A stretch of DNA of 64,000 nucleotides from Pholis gunnellus (GCA_910591455.2 OU342819.1:248001-312000), one strand, 5' to 3'; counted from the first letter of the stretch, positions 12,077 to 24,743 are shown. The notes: generated from the letters alone by a model not told the origin. A program made the numbers and translations.

Positions 12077-15000
12077 TGTATTATTTATTTATAACTATAG
12101 ATCCATTTCTTAGACAGGTGCTTCATGTCCCTCACTCCCTACCCTGGTGTTCTCATGTTTCCTTACCTCCTCCTCCCTCACTCCCTACCCTGGTGTTCTC
12201 ATGTTTCCTTACCTCCTCATCTGTCCCCGTTGTTTTAAAAAGCTAAATAAGTTATTAGCATGACTGCGTCCAGCTAGCCAAACCTGTCTGGTACAGTTAG
12301 TAGAGAAGCTTCATGTACTGCTTCCCTTTCCCGCTGTCTGCGGACAGGTTGGTCGACCCGTGTACGCTTTGATAGTCTGTTTTACCGTTCAGTCGAAAAT
12401 ACGAAAATAGTATTCTCGTTTTTCGTTTCAAACCAAAAATGGAAATGCACCGTCGTATTGTATATGGGAGTGTGTTAGCATCAGTAGTTGACTACATGCT
12501 GTTTAATATTAATTTTTCCATGTACACAGCAATAATTAAGTTTTCGATTAATGTAAACTGTTGAAAACTGCGACCGTAATATTAGAGAAAAAACATGTCA
12601 AGCACAAGTCAAACACTCCCCTAAAAGCAGAAACCTTCAGAATTAGTGCCGGCATTGCATTGTGATTACATTCCTGTATTTAACTTGTATTGCTGTATCT
12701 CAATTCTTCTGATTCTTCAGTCTGCAGTTTATCTCCTCACATGATTTCCTTCATCACAGCTTTGGGTAACAAGAGCTGTTCCACAACACAGCACTGTTCT
12801 GTACAAAAATGATTGTCATCAGTGAAGTTCCCGTGGTCGGAGAGAGGACTGAATCCATCCTCAGTTTGAGTAGATTTCATTTCCTTTAATAAACTGTTAC
12901 ACGTCAAAAAGGCTATTGTTGAGGTATCCACCAAAAATGTCCCAGACACATCACACCAAAAACAGATCTCTCTACTCTTCTATAGTATAGTATAATAATA
13001 GATTCACCAATTGATTAATCACCCTATTAAATAGAAGATTAAACAAATACTTGAAACAGAGTAAAACTGGTACTGCAGATGAACGTTGATGCTGTAACAC
13101 CTCTACTTCCTGAGGAGCGAGATGCGAGACCCTAAAAAGAGCAACAGCAACGTTCTGTGGTTTGGGCGTCTGGCTGACACGTACACTCTGGATACCTTTA
13201 GGCATATTTTGGTTTCACGCCTAACTGACAAATATGAAACAGGACTCTTTTAATCTATAGTCATGTAGGAAGTGCTATCGTAAAGTGTAATTGACTTTTT
13301 ATTCATATGTTTTATCCTCATTTCAGTTTCATTTTCTTTGATGAGTTATTTCTTTCCTTATATTGAGCTATCAGTGTTTTGATCTCAGATATATTCTTTA
13401 CATGTAATGTCATATATTTAGTGTCAATTTAATAATGATAGCCTTAATGTGTTTTTCTATCTATCATTATGTAATCATGTGTGCTTCTATATGACTGAAT
13501 GGAAAAGATAAGTACATTAATTAATTTTGGGTTTAACTTACTCTGATAATTGTCAGAGTCAGTATAGGAAACAGGTTGTAAGTGCAGAAACTGCAACTAT
13601 AGTAATTGTTAGAGGAACATCCTGTTCAATAAAAGTCAGACAGAAACCTTCTTAGGGGAGCAAGAAAGTGTTAACTTAAAGAACAAGTCTGTCAGAATAG
13701 ATAAGACTAAGTAAACTGCTTTATCCAATGAATTGAGGATCATGAGTTGTCTACCGTATATGGACCAGGAGGTTATGGATAAATGAATATTAAACAGCAT
13801 GTAACTACTGATGCTAACACACTCCCATCGGCCCAGGTTTGTTTATTTCTTGCATACGGTCATTCTAGTGCCTTCACTTTTATTTTGAAATATTCTTCTT
13901 TCCGGGTTACCTGTCATGCTTTGCGTCTCTTTTTAAAGGACAAAACTAAAAAGGGGTTTGCAAAAACAAAATTCGGCTCGTTATTTGACTTTGTTTCTTC
14001 CGCTTTTGAATTCAGAAACCAAAAACAAGAAAATCATGGTATTTCTGTATTTTCGTTTTTTAGACTGAACTATCAAAACGTACACGGACCCAGGTTGATC
14101 TGATATCAGCTCGTTCACCTGGAGTTTCTCCGCCAAAGTTCTCTCAAATGGGTCTTGGAGGAGCAGTGCTCGCGCTCGCCTGTAGAGACTAGTCCTGACG
14201 AGAAGGTGGGGCGGCGCCCTAGCGCCCTCTATTGACCAGCCGCTTCTGCCGTTGATACTAATTGCCGATCATTGATGATCCATATTGGCAGATACAGTTC
14301 CTTTTGTTGTTTGATTATAGCAGCTGGGCCCCGTTCTTCATACCTGGCTAAGTGAGTTAGCTGGATAATTTTCAGGATAAGATTACATAAATCAGGCTTT
14401 TCGGTTCCACGAAGCAAAATCACCATAGCAACACATCCATAAGCTTGAACCTGCTCCAGTGCAGGCTAGCTTAAGTTAGCTGGATAAGCTGCCACTCCCC
14501 CGGAAAAAAATGTCAGCTCCCTTCCTCAGAGATCCCATTGATGAAGGAGCGATATTAGTTAGATGAGCGTTTTATAGTTATCACATCATGATGACTTCCT
14601 GTACGAGCGCTAACGATTCTGCCGACAAGGAATCATTTATTTAAAGACCTTCTCGAGCCGTACATTGAACACCACACGCCGCAGCCGAGCATTGACTGTC
14701 TCACAGACTGGATGCAGCCTCGCGCTGTTTTGCGAGTGGTTCATGTTTGTACAGTGTCGGTGATGCGGAGAACATCGGGAAAGCCGCTACATGCCGTGCT
14801 GTTCCTAAAGTTTATATGGCGCTTAATGTTTGTGTGCTTAGTTTTTTACTTGCTCCCGTGTCCTCTTGATGGCTGGTTGAACTACATGATGGATGAAAGC
14901 ACTCATAATGATATGACAGTATTATTAGTACACCATAGATATCATTGTTGTAGACAGAGATGGGCAAAAATACATCAAAATGTATTTTGATACAAAATAC

Positions 15001-18000
15001 AAAATACCCCCAAATAAATGTATAACAACAAAATACAAAATACTGGTGCCAGAAAATGTAACAAAATACATGTATTTTGTATTTAAAATATAGGAAATAC
15101 TTTTTTCTGGATTTTCCGTTTTCTCACAATTTGGTATAGCAGAGCATTCAGGTTTATATAATGTACACAAAGCTCTGGTGAACCCTACAAAAAGGAAGAA
15201 CAGTCACAGAGTGTCAGTGTAACTAAGCAAAGCTATTGAAAGACAACAACTTGATTGATTATGTATATATATATTTTTATTAATGGGACTTAACAGCCCA
15301 TAAACGTTGGCTTTGTATCAAAAAGAAAATATTCATCACATATGACATGCAAGCTCCCAATCTCCCTCTTCCTATAGCTAGCTACTCCACTGATAAGTTA
15401 ACTTGCTAAACACTGGCTATGCACTAGACAGCATGCTAGCGTCATTAGCATGTTAGCATCGATCGCTAGCTTGATATTATAACCATCACCATGTATATAC
15501 GTAGCCAGAACCAGACATAAATTATACATCAAGCTAGTTGACATCTGTCACACTCGGATACAATATTTAACTTGACAGATAATCCGTTGAATTTGAAGAT
15601 CTGAAGACTGAACTCGTGAACTGTTTTTTGATTCGTGGAGAAAGTATTTTGAGTATTTAAATACAAAATTACTCCACTCTAAAGTATTTTGTTACAAATT
15701 ACGTTAGATTTTTAATCGGCCCTATCAAATACAAATTACAAAATACTCAAAAGTAATTGAAATACGTATTTCAAATACAAGTAATAGAAATACTGCCCAT
15801 CTCTGGTTGTAGAACATGATTAAGGTGGACTCATGATAAGAATAGAGAGAATTACACACAATTTATTTTCACTGCTGATTATGAATAATACATACATACA
15901 TAGGCCTACTGATCCGCCCATACACAGATTCACACACACATATTCAAACTCCTAGTTCTATATGGTAATCTACACATACATGTATATACACATATATATA
16001 GTACATGATACATAAGCGCATACAGTATATATATCCTCATAAGTATCTATTAATTCGTATCAATTAGATACTCTTTGGGCTTGTTTTTATCTACTTATTC
16101 TGAAAGAGTTGAGATCATTATTTTCGCTATAGATCTCATTAGATGATGCATTCCATTAAGCCTACTGCCAGCAGGCACATTTAAAGAAATATCATCTGAT
16201 TGATTGGGGTGATGAGGCACTTCAAATTAACCTATACATTTTCCCAACATTTACGCATTTAACTTGTCCGCGATATGTTGCCATGCTTCTTGTCTAGCCC
16301 TCGCAGCGGTGGCGGTGTTAGATTTTGCCATGATTATGGTCTTGAATTCCTCATATGCGTTCATGATCATCTCCTGCTCGTCGGCAGAGAAAAAAAGAGG
16401 CTCTTTCTTTGAGTTGATTTGCCATCGTACTGTTAGAAAATCATGGTTTCGGTGATCGACGCTTCCCCCTTTTGAAGTAGGACGGGCACGCGCAATTATC
16501 CTGGTTACTGCAGTCTGGTTCGAATTAACGAGATTGTTTGAGCGCGGATCAGCCTTTGAGGAACCGAGATAGCCTGATGTCAATCATCGGGTTAATTTAA
16601 GCTGGATAATAGGACATTTGATTGACTTAGTTGAACCACGTACGAGGAACGGGGCCCTGGTCTACAAGGATCCAGACTTTTTGGCCACCGTCCCAAACAT
16701 CATTTCAACCACTCTAAAGGTTTACAGACTTCAGAGTGGAACACTTATAAATGTTATCATTTGACTTTGTTAAAGTCATTTATCTTTTAATATTTAATTT
16801 TTTTTTCTTCATAAAAACACACAATTCAATTGATTAGGAAATATAAGATTGTATTTTTTAATGGATTAAAACAAATCTTGTTATCAGTAGTTTTAATGAT
16901 GTATTATAATCTGTTTAGAGCTAGTGCAAACAGGTTACAGTTCTCTATCTCCTTCAAACTACTGGATCTATTTAAAATGATTACATTACATGTAATAGTG
17001 AACACATCATGATGACGTTATCATTTACCTTTGCCCAATACTCATTTTCAATGAACAGAGCCTGAATGCATCATAATGGAACTGAAAGGAACCTTCGTTC
17101 TCCTGTCAATCGAAACACGGATTGGTTGTTTACAATATTATCAGATCGGTGACTAGAAAAGCCATAGTGATGTCCTGATATCATATTTGACTGAATATTG
17201 GGGGAATAAAGATCGTCAGTAAATCTTGATTTTACACCACTAGCAGTGATTAGCTAGCCAGTGGGGCACACGCACTGGGACTCTCATGCATTAAAATGTG
17301 AACAAAGCACAGAGAACCCTCCAATAACAACAGAGAGAGAGAGAGAGAGAGAGAGACTTCATTCTCTGCTCAGGTAGACAATACTCAAACATCTGCATCC
17401 AGATTATAAAACATACATACCATGTCTCCCATAGCCATGTTTTTAGATTTGTTCATTTTATTGCCACATGTATTTGAATAAAAGAGTATCTTTGGAAGTA
17501 ATCTCACATAGCCCACCTTCTCTCCACAGCGCTATGTCAAAAGGTCCGGCTGCAGTCCTGCTTATCAGTATTATATTTTTTGTATTTCTTTATACCAATC
17601 ACAATCATCTTGGGTGGTGAGTCAGAAAATATTTTTTTTGTATCGTAGAGAACTGAGAGTGCATAACCTAGACTGTGGCGGCCCACCATAATCTTTTTTC
17701 CTCCACCATAGTTTCATAATGAAAACGTGCATGGTTGGTGGCGATGTCGGCAACCCACCAGACCCCTCTTAAAACACAGACCCCGTCTCGTTTTCCAGGC
17801 TTTGTGAGTGTGATGTTTTTGCCGTGTCATCACCATTCATATTTATACAACCAAAGTGTTAATGATTGAATTGTTTACTAGAGCTGTGTAAAAATAATCT
17901 TATACAAGTAAAAGTCCTGCATTCAAAATGGTACTTAAGTAAATGTACAAAAGTATTTGCATCAAAATAAACCTAAAGTATCATAAGTACAAGTATACTC

Positions 18001-21000
18001 ATTATGCAGAACGGCCCATTTCAAATAGTATATTTACAGTAGGCTTATATCATTGATGCAGTAATATGTTAATCACTTTAATATTGCAACTGGTAAAGGT
18101 GGGGCTGATTTGACCTACTTTACAGACTTAATAATTAGGCTATGCACAATTTATTAATACATCATAGTTTAATCATAGATTCATATTTTGTATTAACAAT
18201 CTGAATCTGCAAAGTAGCCTAACTCATAACTAATATTGTCAAATAAATGTAGTAAAGTTAAAATTACAATCGTAAAGTTACATACAATGGTAAAGTACAA
18301 GTTCATCAAAATTGTACTTAAGTACAGTATTGAGTAAATATACTTAGTATTGATACTTTAAATAAGAGCACAAATGTTTGCTCTTAAAGTGCACCAGATT
18401 GATGCATTTAACTCTGAAATGTACAAAACCGGACCCCCTGTGTCTGTGCCTGCGGTGTGTGAATAGTGTGAATGGTTAGTTACAGTTCTGATGGGCAGGT
18501 GGCGCCTGTCATCAGTGTATGAATGTGTGTGAATGGGTAAATGATGACATGTAGGGCTGGGTTAAAGGGCTGTGAATGGTCAGAAGACTAGAAAAGAGAT
18601 ACAGTGCATTTACCATTTCCCGCTAGAGGGTCAGAGGTCCACCCCCCCAGAGATGGGCAAAAATACATCAAAATGTATTTTGATACAAAATACAAAATAC
18701 CCCCAAATAAATGTATTACAACAAAATACAAAATACTGGTGCCAGAAAATGTAACAAAATACATGTATTTTGTATTTAAAATATAGGAAATACTTTTTTC
18801 TGGATTTTCCGTTTTCTCACAATTTGGTATAGCAGAGCATTCAGGTTTATATAATGTACACAAAGCTCTGGTGAACCCTACAAAAAGGAAGAACAGTCAC
18901 AGAATGTCAATGTAACTAAGCAAAGCTATTAAAAGACAACAACTTGATTGATTATGTATATATATGTTTGTATTAATGGGACTTAACAGCCCATAAACTT
19001 TGGCTTTGTATCAACAAGAAAATATTCATCACATATCACATACAAGCTCCCAATCTCCCTCTTCCTATAGCTAGCTACTCCACTGATAAGTTAACTTGCT
19101 AAACACTGGCTATGCACTAGACAGCATGCTAGCGTCATTAGAATGTTAGCATCGATCGCTAGCTTGATATTATAACCATCACCATGTATATACAATAGGC
19201 TATGTAGCCAGACCCAGACATAAGTTATACATCAAGCTAGTTGACATCTGTCACACTCAGATACAATATTTACCTTGACAGACAATCCGTTGAACTTGAA
19301 GATCTGAAGACTGAACTCGTGAACTGTTTTTTGATTCGTGGAGAAAGTATTTTGAGTATTTTAAATACAAAATTACTCCACTCTAATGTATTTTGTTACA
19401 AATTACGTTAGATTTTTAATCGGCCCTATCAAATACAAATTACAAAATACTCAAAAGTAATTGAAATACGTATTTCAAATACAAGTAATAGAAATACTGC
19501 CCATCTCTGCACCCCCCATAGTCTTTATTGAGAGAAAAACTGGTATAAAGAAGGACCGGGCAACCTAGAACCAAGAAACATGCAGTACACATGCTCCCAT
19601 CTTTAAAAAGTGCCTGCAGTATAGTTTAGACTCGGAACCATTATAACATGCTCACTGGGGGTTAAATACCCATTATGTCATTCATCTTGTGTTTCATAAC
19701 TGTCATGGATGTTCTTTGTAGATTTTATGATGTTCTTAAATATCTCCCTTGAATTTGTGTATTGAAGTGACAACAACAAGGAGACAAAATGTTGTTATTT
19801 AATGAATAATAATTTGTCATTGTGATGGACAGATTACCAAAAGGAGCAACTCGGAGAAACCTTTGGATCACTAACTCACACCGTGCAGACTCCTGGGATC
19901 CTCAGACAGATTTCGTCTACTTCTGCTCCAAACACTTCACCCCAGACAGCTTCGAACTGACTGGATGCAGGTCTGTAGACTCAATCAGTATCAATAGTTT
20001 CTGTTATTGACCACTTGTGCTGAATATGAGTCTACTGCTGATGGTGTTTGGATAACAGCCCCTAATGTGTTTGACCTTCTCACTCACAGTGGGATCAGAA
20101 GACTAAAGGAAGATGCATTTCCTACAGTATTTGATTCCTCTTCAACAACCAAATGCAAAAGACCAGGAACACAGCAGACACAAGAAGACATTCCTGTCAG
20201 GTACAGAACTGATACAGAGTCACATTTTGTCATTGGCGATCAGCCGTGTCAGTGACGTACCATCCAACCTCTTGTGTGCTGTCTTGAGACAGGACATAAA
20301 ATATTCTGAGCTTGTAAAATGATAGTGAGACATGATTTCATATGACTTGCTATCAACAGTTATAGACAACAAAAAAATATTATCTCAGGATTTGTGCAAG
20401 ACTTTAACATTTCGAGTTTCTCAGTAACACTATATTTTATGAAATTACATGTGAATTTACCTTTGCCCAATACTAATTTTCACCAAACAGAGCCTGAACG
20501 CATCATAACGTAACCGAATGGAACGATCGTTCACCTCCTGTCATTCTAAACACGTTTTGGTTGTTTACAATGTAACATTATCAGAGATCGGCAAATAGAA
20601 AAGCAATAGTGATGTCCTGATAGCATATTTTACTGAATATTGTTGGATAACGATAGTCAGTAAAACTTTACTTTACACAGCGGTGGTTAACATTAAACTG
20701 TAATTAATCCGCGGTTCACGTGTGCCGGACCGCGAGGGGGATCCGTACCAATCACGGATCAATCGTGGTCCGTTACACCACTACTTTATTTGATGCATCC
20801 AATACCAACCAAAGGCCTTATGAGGTAGTAAGGACAGGAGTGTGCTTCATTTTTTCACAAGAAAATTGCATTTCTATCAATTAAATATTACAAGTCATTT
20901 TAACCTTAACTTGTTGAACCATATTACCTCCAAAATGTGTTTAAACAAATGTCAAATGTACATATGTTCAAATATTTGGAGAAAGACAAGAGTTTTCATT

Positions 21001-24000
21001 GGGTGTACTGACATTTTCACATGACTAAATACAAACATACAACGAACATTTCTGTACCTTTTAAAAAAGTATATATTTATTTATGATGATTTAATAGAGA
21101 ATATGTGTTCACTCCAGTGGGACAAGAGTCACAAAGAAAGGATAATGCACAGCAAATTACTCTAATCTTATCAATCAACACCAGTGGATCACCTGCTTTG
21201 CAAATCAGAAGGCCTTTCAATGAAAACAGTCCACTATCACTACAACCTTGCATCCAAATGCTTGCCTGAATGACATTGGCATTGTAAATTGCAGTACCTC
21301 TCACTCTGACCACTCTATTATAAACTCCAGTCATTGATGAAGTACGCCAATTAACTTGTGCCAAATTAGAAAAACGGTGGAACAGGAAATATTAAACCTG
21401 AAAGCCAAATGTTGGAGTGAAAGATTTAGTCTCAACCGAAGTAAAACCAAAATTAACTATTCAAATTTGGACGGTGCAGACAAAGTTCTAGAGGTGATGT
21501 GTGGCTCACATGATTGAAACACTTCATCAAAACATCCAAACTAAGAAATTGGGCAATCCTGTGTAAAACTTGTCTTGTCTTCATTGTTCTGAAAAGCCTC
21601 TTGGCTAAATTGTGTGTCCAGTGCTTTAGTCCTGAGTTCACTCAGCTCCACTGATGCTTGATTCAGAACATCTTCCATCTTCTCAAGCTCATCCATAGTC
21701 AGGTCTGTCTGGCATCCCGCATCTACAAAGGAGATAAGGGGGAGAAAGATTAGTTCTATGATTTCCAATGTTTTTTTTTCTTTTCAAGGTGGTGGTCAAA
21801 ATACTTAAGCTAGCACTGGCTAATAGAAGCATTGTGTTTCATTTACCTTTTAAGTATTTTGATTCTGGGATCTCAGCTAACTCGCAGAGGTCCAGCAATG
21901 CCGCTGCCGCGTCGGTCTGCTTCTGTGGACTTTAACCTTTTCTCTGGTAGATGTGATTCCCCGGTCATTGGTTTATCGTGCTGATAACCAAGATGAACCA
22001 TAGGAGCGAAATCTGTAGAGTCTACATCTTTGACCACACTTGGGCACCCTGAATCAAACAAATATTTAAGTGAGAGCTTGTTAATTGATACTGAAATACT
22101 ACAGGACAAACACTTGTGACAGCAAAGATTGTTAACAGTAGCTTTGCATTATTAAACAGTGTATGTGATAGCTAGCTAGCATTGCTAAAAACTAATTTCC
22201 TGGTAGCTAGCTAACTAGCTTTCTCCCGCTTAAAAATGAGAAATGACAAAAACACCAACTAAAAACACAGACCATGGTCGTGATATTGCCGGAAACATAG
22301 CCAGCCACATCTGCGATATTGTCACCCGTTGGTTGTTTGTTCTGCAGCTAGTGTTTCGCAGTTTTAACTAGCTAGCTCCTGGTAGCTAACTAGCTTTAAC
22401 ATCAGGTAATTGCAGGTCATCCAGGTTTTTATGTCCTTATGGCATGCTTGGAGATTAGCTAACTGGTTGGTTTCTTCTGTCTTGATCAATAGATGTAATT
22501 GGGTATCATCTGTATAATAGAAAACATTAAGGAAGGATATACAAGGTGAATAGAATTGGTCCAAGCACAGAACCTTATGGGACTCAGTGACTAACTTTGG
22601 CCTGCATGGAGAATTCATTATTAACATGTACATACTGGGATCGATCTTATAAATAGGACTTGAACCAGCTTAATGTGGGTCCTTTAATGCCAATCAAATG
22701 TTCTAGTCTCTGTATTAGGATGTGATGGTCAATGGTTTCAAATGAAGCACTAAAATCTAACAAGACAAGCCCTTTGTCTGATGCAATTTGGAGATATTTT
22801 GCTGTTTTCTGTGCTATGATGCACTCTAAATGCTAACTGATAATCCCCAAATTAACTTTGTAATGAGGGAAGCCACTCAACTGATTTCTCAAGGATATTA
22901 GAGAGAAAGATAGATACGGTCTAAGTTGGCTAAAACCTATGTATCACGTGTGTGCTTTTTAAGAAGAGGTTTGTCTCTAATAGTTATAATCTTATCATTA
23001 AAGGTCATGTTGTCACTACTACTGAGGGCTATAGTAATACATGGCTCAATAGAGCTGTGACTCTCTGTCAGCCTGACTACAGTGCTGAAGAGTGTGATAC
23101 TCTATAACAAATTGAAATGGAATTGAATTATAATTCTACATCACCAGCAAAGATCTCAAGTTATTTACTGACTCAGTAAGCACTGATTTAATGCCAAATT
23201 GAGCTTGATATAGTCAGTTTGAGTCATTTTCTTTGATGATCACTAGGAAAAACATCATAGCCATTGTTGCAGATATTCTTATCATGCAACGGTTTTATAA
23301 GCCAGGTTTCTGATAAAACAACAATATAAGAATTTTTTAGTTCTTCCAAATCTTTATCAAGTCAAACCGCTTTTGTCACTTTATGTTCTTTTCTGTAGGA
23401 AGAATCCCCGGTCAGGCCATCAGGATAACGCTCAGCAGGGGACAGACAGGTATCGAACTTCAGAAGAACCCACAATTCAGAAATCAGTTGCAGCAGTTGA
23501 GGAGAGTAATTTAAACATACCTGCATCTTCTCAAAAGCCGTCAGCTATGGAGCACCTCTCGCAGCAAGACTGTAGTCCAACCCCAGCACCAGGGTGTTGT
23601 CCCCTCTCCCCATCACGTTACATGAGGCGTTTGCCCCCTCCTCCAGCCTTTTACCTGCCGAAGGAGCACAGCTATGCTCAGCTCTGCCCCTTGCTGTGGA
23701 AGAGACGTTACGACCAAGCTATTGACTGCTTGGAGAAGGCTTTACGGCAATTGCATGCCACTAGGCGGAGGGAGAACCGCCTGCGCAGCACTGTGCTGAG
23801 GCTCCATGATAAACGGCTGAAGCACACTTTACTTGTGTCACAAGATGGTTGTAAAAACAGAGGGAGCTGGACACAATTGGGGGAGAGGAGACAAGGCAAA
23901 GGTGGCTCTAACCAGGAAGAGAGTGAGATTGATGCTAAATCTGAAGACATAGGGTTGTATGAGGACAGATATGTGGATCAGACAGAGTTGGGGAATCATT

Positions 24001-24743
24001 TTCTTCTAGCAACTAACAGCAGTTACTGCTTTTACTGTGGAAGAGGGCAGGCGCAGGTTGGTGATCAGGTAGCAGGCAGAGTTTCAAAGACTGGGAAAGA
24101 TGTCCAGCCCACAGTGCACAAGGACTTTCTGCAGATTCAGAGATGTGTTGAAACCAGTACTTGTGGCACAGTTGAAAATGCCAAGGACATACAAATAGTC
24201 AGGCTGGAAAGGCCACCTGGGAAAAGTGTAGAAACCAGTGACTCAAATTCCCAAATCCTGCTCCAAACTCAAGGTCATCCACATGTGATCCCTGTGCCTG
24301 ATGCTCATGAGCAAAGTTTGCAGTGTTTAGACTCTCAGCAGCTGCTCTCTGACAGGTGTGAGGGGCAACATGAAGCTTTGGTTCAGGAGCATCACCTGGA
24401 TCTGCAGCAGCTGTTGTGGATACAGGACAGTTTGGAGGGACAGGTCATTCTGGTGCCTGTCCCTGCTGAAGATGGACTACAAAGGCTTTTGAAGATGGAG
24501 GGAGTTGCTGATGAAGCACAAACCATACTTGTGTCAGAACTGGATCTTAAAGGAGACTTGGGACACATGACGGAGAACAGCGGAGGTCTGTCCAGAGTTC
24601 AAACAGCCTGTGATGATGAACACAGTGACCAGCATTCTATTATCAACACTACACTGGTGGAAATGGGAGAAGATGTGAGGGAGAAACTTAAAGAACACCT
24701 AGAGGGATTTCACCTTCAGCTGAGCACCGAGTTTATAAACTAA
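9786..24743 (+). CDS. thap7: THAP domain-containing protein 7 (four coding exons, 557 aa)
   Basis: Coding exons are 9786-9865, 19833-19970, 20090-20200 and 23399-24743. All three junctions are phase 2 and join in frame. The product has an N-terminal THAP zinc finger (C2CH ligands Cys5, Cys10, Cys58, His61; also Pro29, Trp38 and the closing 'AFPTVF' at 82-87), which binds DNA in the nucleus. Residues 180-260 match the THAP7 C-terminal half: 'SPSRYMRRLPPPPAFYLP', then EHSY (199-202), the HCFC1-binding motif, then a basic coiled coil. The family C-terminus 'LKEHLEGFHLQLS' closes the protein. Human THAP7 is about 309 aa. Here some 285 extra Gln/Glu-rich residues separate the coiled coil from the C-terminus. 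THAP7 is known as a transcriptional repressor acting with histone-binding and HCFC1-type partners. The call is firm because motifs, order and splice phases agree. Confidence 0.93.
10022..11249 (+). mobile_element. Ty3/gypsy retrotransposon remnant with 3' LTR
   Basis: It lies in thap7 intron 1. About 10022-10250 holds an open gypsy-like frame I cannot place exactly. An internal deletion joins it to the C-terminal part of a gypsy integrase (10261-10530: 'GLPWLMLAAREAVQESTG', 'SPNEVVFGH', 'VDYVNGFRR'), which soon loses frame. A TTAAGGGGGG purine tract at 10891-10900 precedes an LTR at 10903. The copy is dead. Confidence 0.8.
10903..11249 (+). repeat. Gypsy 3' LTR (347 bp)
   Basis: It starts TGTGACGACCC after the purine tract and ends GGGTTGTGACA. 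Both ends show TG...CA, with matching GTGACGAC / GTTGTGACA flavour. No second LTR is present for comparison. Confidence 0.7.
11270..11570 (-). repeat. tRNA-related SINE-like interspersed repeat
   Basis: Read on the minus strand it starts with 'CTGTGGCTCAGTG' and includes a segment reading 'TTTGATTCCC', resembling pol III A and B boxes. It continues into 'TGTGTCCTTGGGCAAGACAC'. Related copies lie at 58808-58990 (+) and, tail only, 18440-18600. The family name is not certain. Confidence 0.6.
11748..14248 (+). mobile_element. Non-autonomous DNA transposon, CAGTGGCGGCTGG family
   Basis: The left end is CAGTGGCGGCTGGTG and the right end, reverse-complemented, is CAGAAGCGGCTGGTC. Parts of the interior (12100-12340 and 14100-14240) recur inverted at 31212-31780. 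No transposase frame is visible. The superfamily is unclear; hAT is possible. A CATA microsatellite lies inside. Confidence 0.6.
12007..12076. repeat. (CA)n / (CATA)n microsatellite
   Basis: A short CA run passes into about 14 CATA units, followed by TATATA. Confidence 0.95.
14327..16656. mobile_element. PIF/Harbinger element, degenerate, with nested hAT
   Basis: The ends are GGCCCCGTTCTTC and, inverted, GGCCCCGTTCCTC, each flanked by CTG (a possible 3-bp duplication). On the + strand, 14640-14830 reads as a Harbinger/HARBI1-like transposase in two frames ('LEPYIEHHTPQPSIDCLTDW', then 'FASGSCLYSVGDAENIGKA'). On the - strand, 16583-16251 encodes a Myb/SANT-like accessory protein ('FSADEQEMIMNAYEEFK', 'ARQEAWQHIADKLNA'). 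Two ORFs in opposite orientation are the normal Harbinger layout. Frameshifts and the hAT at 14955-15805 inactivate it. Confidence 0.8.
14955..15805. mobile_element. Non-autonomous hAT, CAGAGATGGGCA family, copy 1 (851 bp)
   Basis: The terminal inverted repeats are CAGAGATGGGCA and TGCCCATCTCTG. The exact 8-bp duplication GTTGTAGA lies at 14947-14954 and 15806-15813. The subterminal regions are dense in AAATAC/GTATTT motifs. It is nested in the Harbinger element. It is close to copies at 18648 and 55365, differing by scattered substitutions and small indels. Confidence 0.95.
16657..17880. other. thap7 intron 1, no gene; (AG)n and one dispersed repeat copy
   Basis: An AG microsatellite lies at 17332-17356. 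About 17030-17240 matches 20457-20690 (see that entry). Otherwise AT-rich intron sequence with nothing recognisable. Confidence 0.7.
17885..18395. repeat. Probable DNA-transposon-like interspersed repeat
   Basis: It is rich in 'GTACTTAAGTA'-type motifs near both ends (17930-17945 and 18310-18330), as in short fish DNA elements. Exact ends and superfamily are not determined. Confidence 0.4.
18440..18600 (+). repeat. SINE-like repeat tail (partial)
   Basis: It shares 'GTTCTGATGGGCAGGTGGCGCC' type sequence, then a run of GTGTGAATG, with the tails of the repeats at 58808 and 11270. Confidence 0.45.
18648..19509. mobile_element. Non-autonomous hAT, CAGAGATGGGCA family, copy 2 (862 bp)
   Basis: It has the same ends as copy 1. 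The exact 8-bp duplication CACCCCCC lies at 18640-18647 and 19510-19517. It lies in thap7 intron 1, 0.3 kb before exon 2. Confidence 0.95.
20457..20690. repeat. Dispersed repeat, pair with 17030-17240
   Basis: Both copies share 'ACCTTTGCCCAATACT', 'CAGAGCCTGAA(T/C)GCATCATAA', 'TTGGTTGTTTACAAT' and 'ATAGTGATGTCCTGATA' in the same order with scattered changes. They lie in introns 1 and 3 of thap7. Family unknown. Confidence 0.7.
20695..20785. mobile_element. hAT terminal fragment (CAGTGGTGTAACGG-like)
   Basis: The reverse complement of about 20785-20700 reads GTGGTGTAACGGACCACGAT and then alternating 'CGGATC'/'GCGGTCCGGCACACG'. This is the typical terminal region of a widespread vertebrate hAT family. 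Only a fragment is present. Confidence 0.5.
21077..22110 (-). pseudogene. ISL2EU/THAP-type transposase remnant
   Basis: On the minus strand, 22109-21873 and 21768-21541 carry exon-like segments ('DAGCQTDLTMDELEKMEDVL', 'NNEDKTSF') of the linker before the DDE domain in fish ISL2EU-like transposases. 21364-21077 carries a C-terminal-like segment ('GLLICKAGDPLVLIDKIRVI', 'CCALSFL'). The catalytic core between them is missing. It lies in thap7 intron 3. The superfamily is inferred from the linker motif and would need a search. Confidence 0.5.
22364..22900 (-). mobile_element. L2-type LINE reverse transcriptase fragment
   Basis: The minus strand reads 'YYTDDTQLHLLIKTEETNQL' (the RT YxDD motif), preceded by segments equivalent to 'GPTLSWFKSYL'-type sequence around 22650-22560. 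It has many stops and frameshifts. It lies in thap7 intron 3. Confidence 0.65.

Noticed and set aside
18588..18863. Open frame of about 80-90 codons found in all three CAGAGATGGGCA hAT copies
   Set aside because: It is repeated because the element is repeated. It begins in AT-rich terminal DNA, has no transposase motif and extends into flanks that differ.
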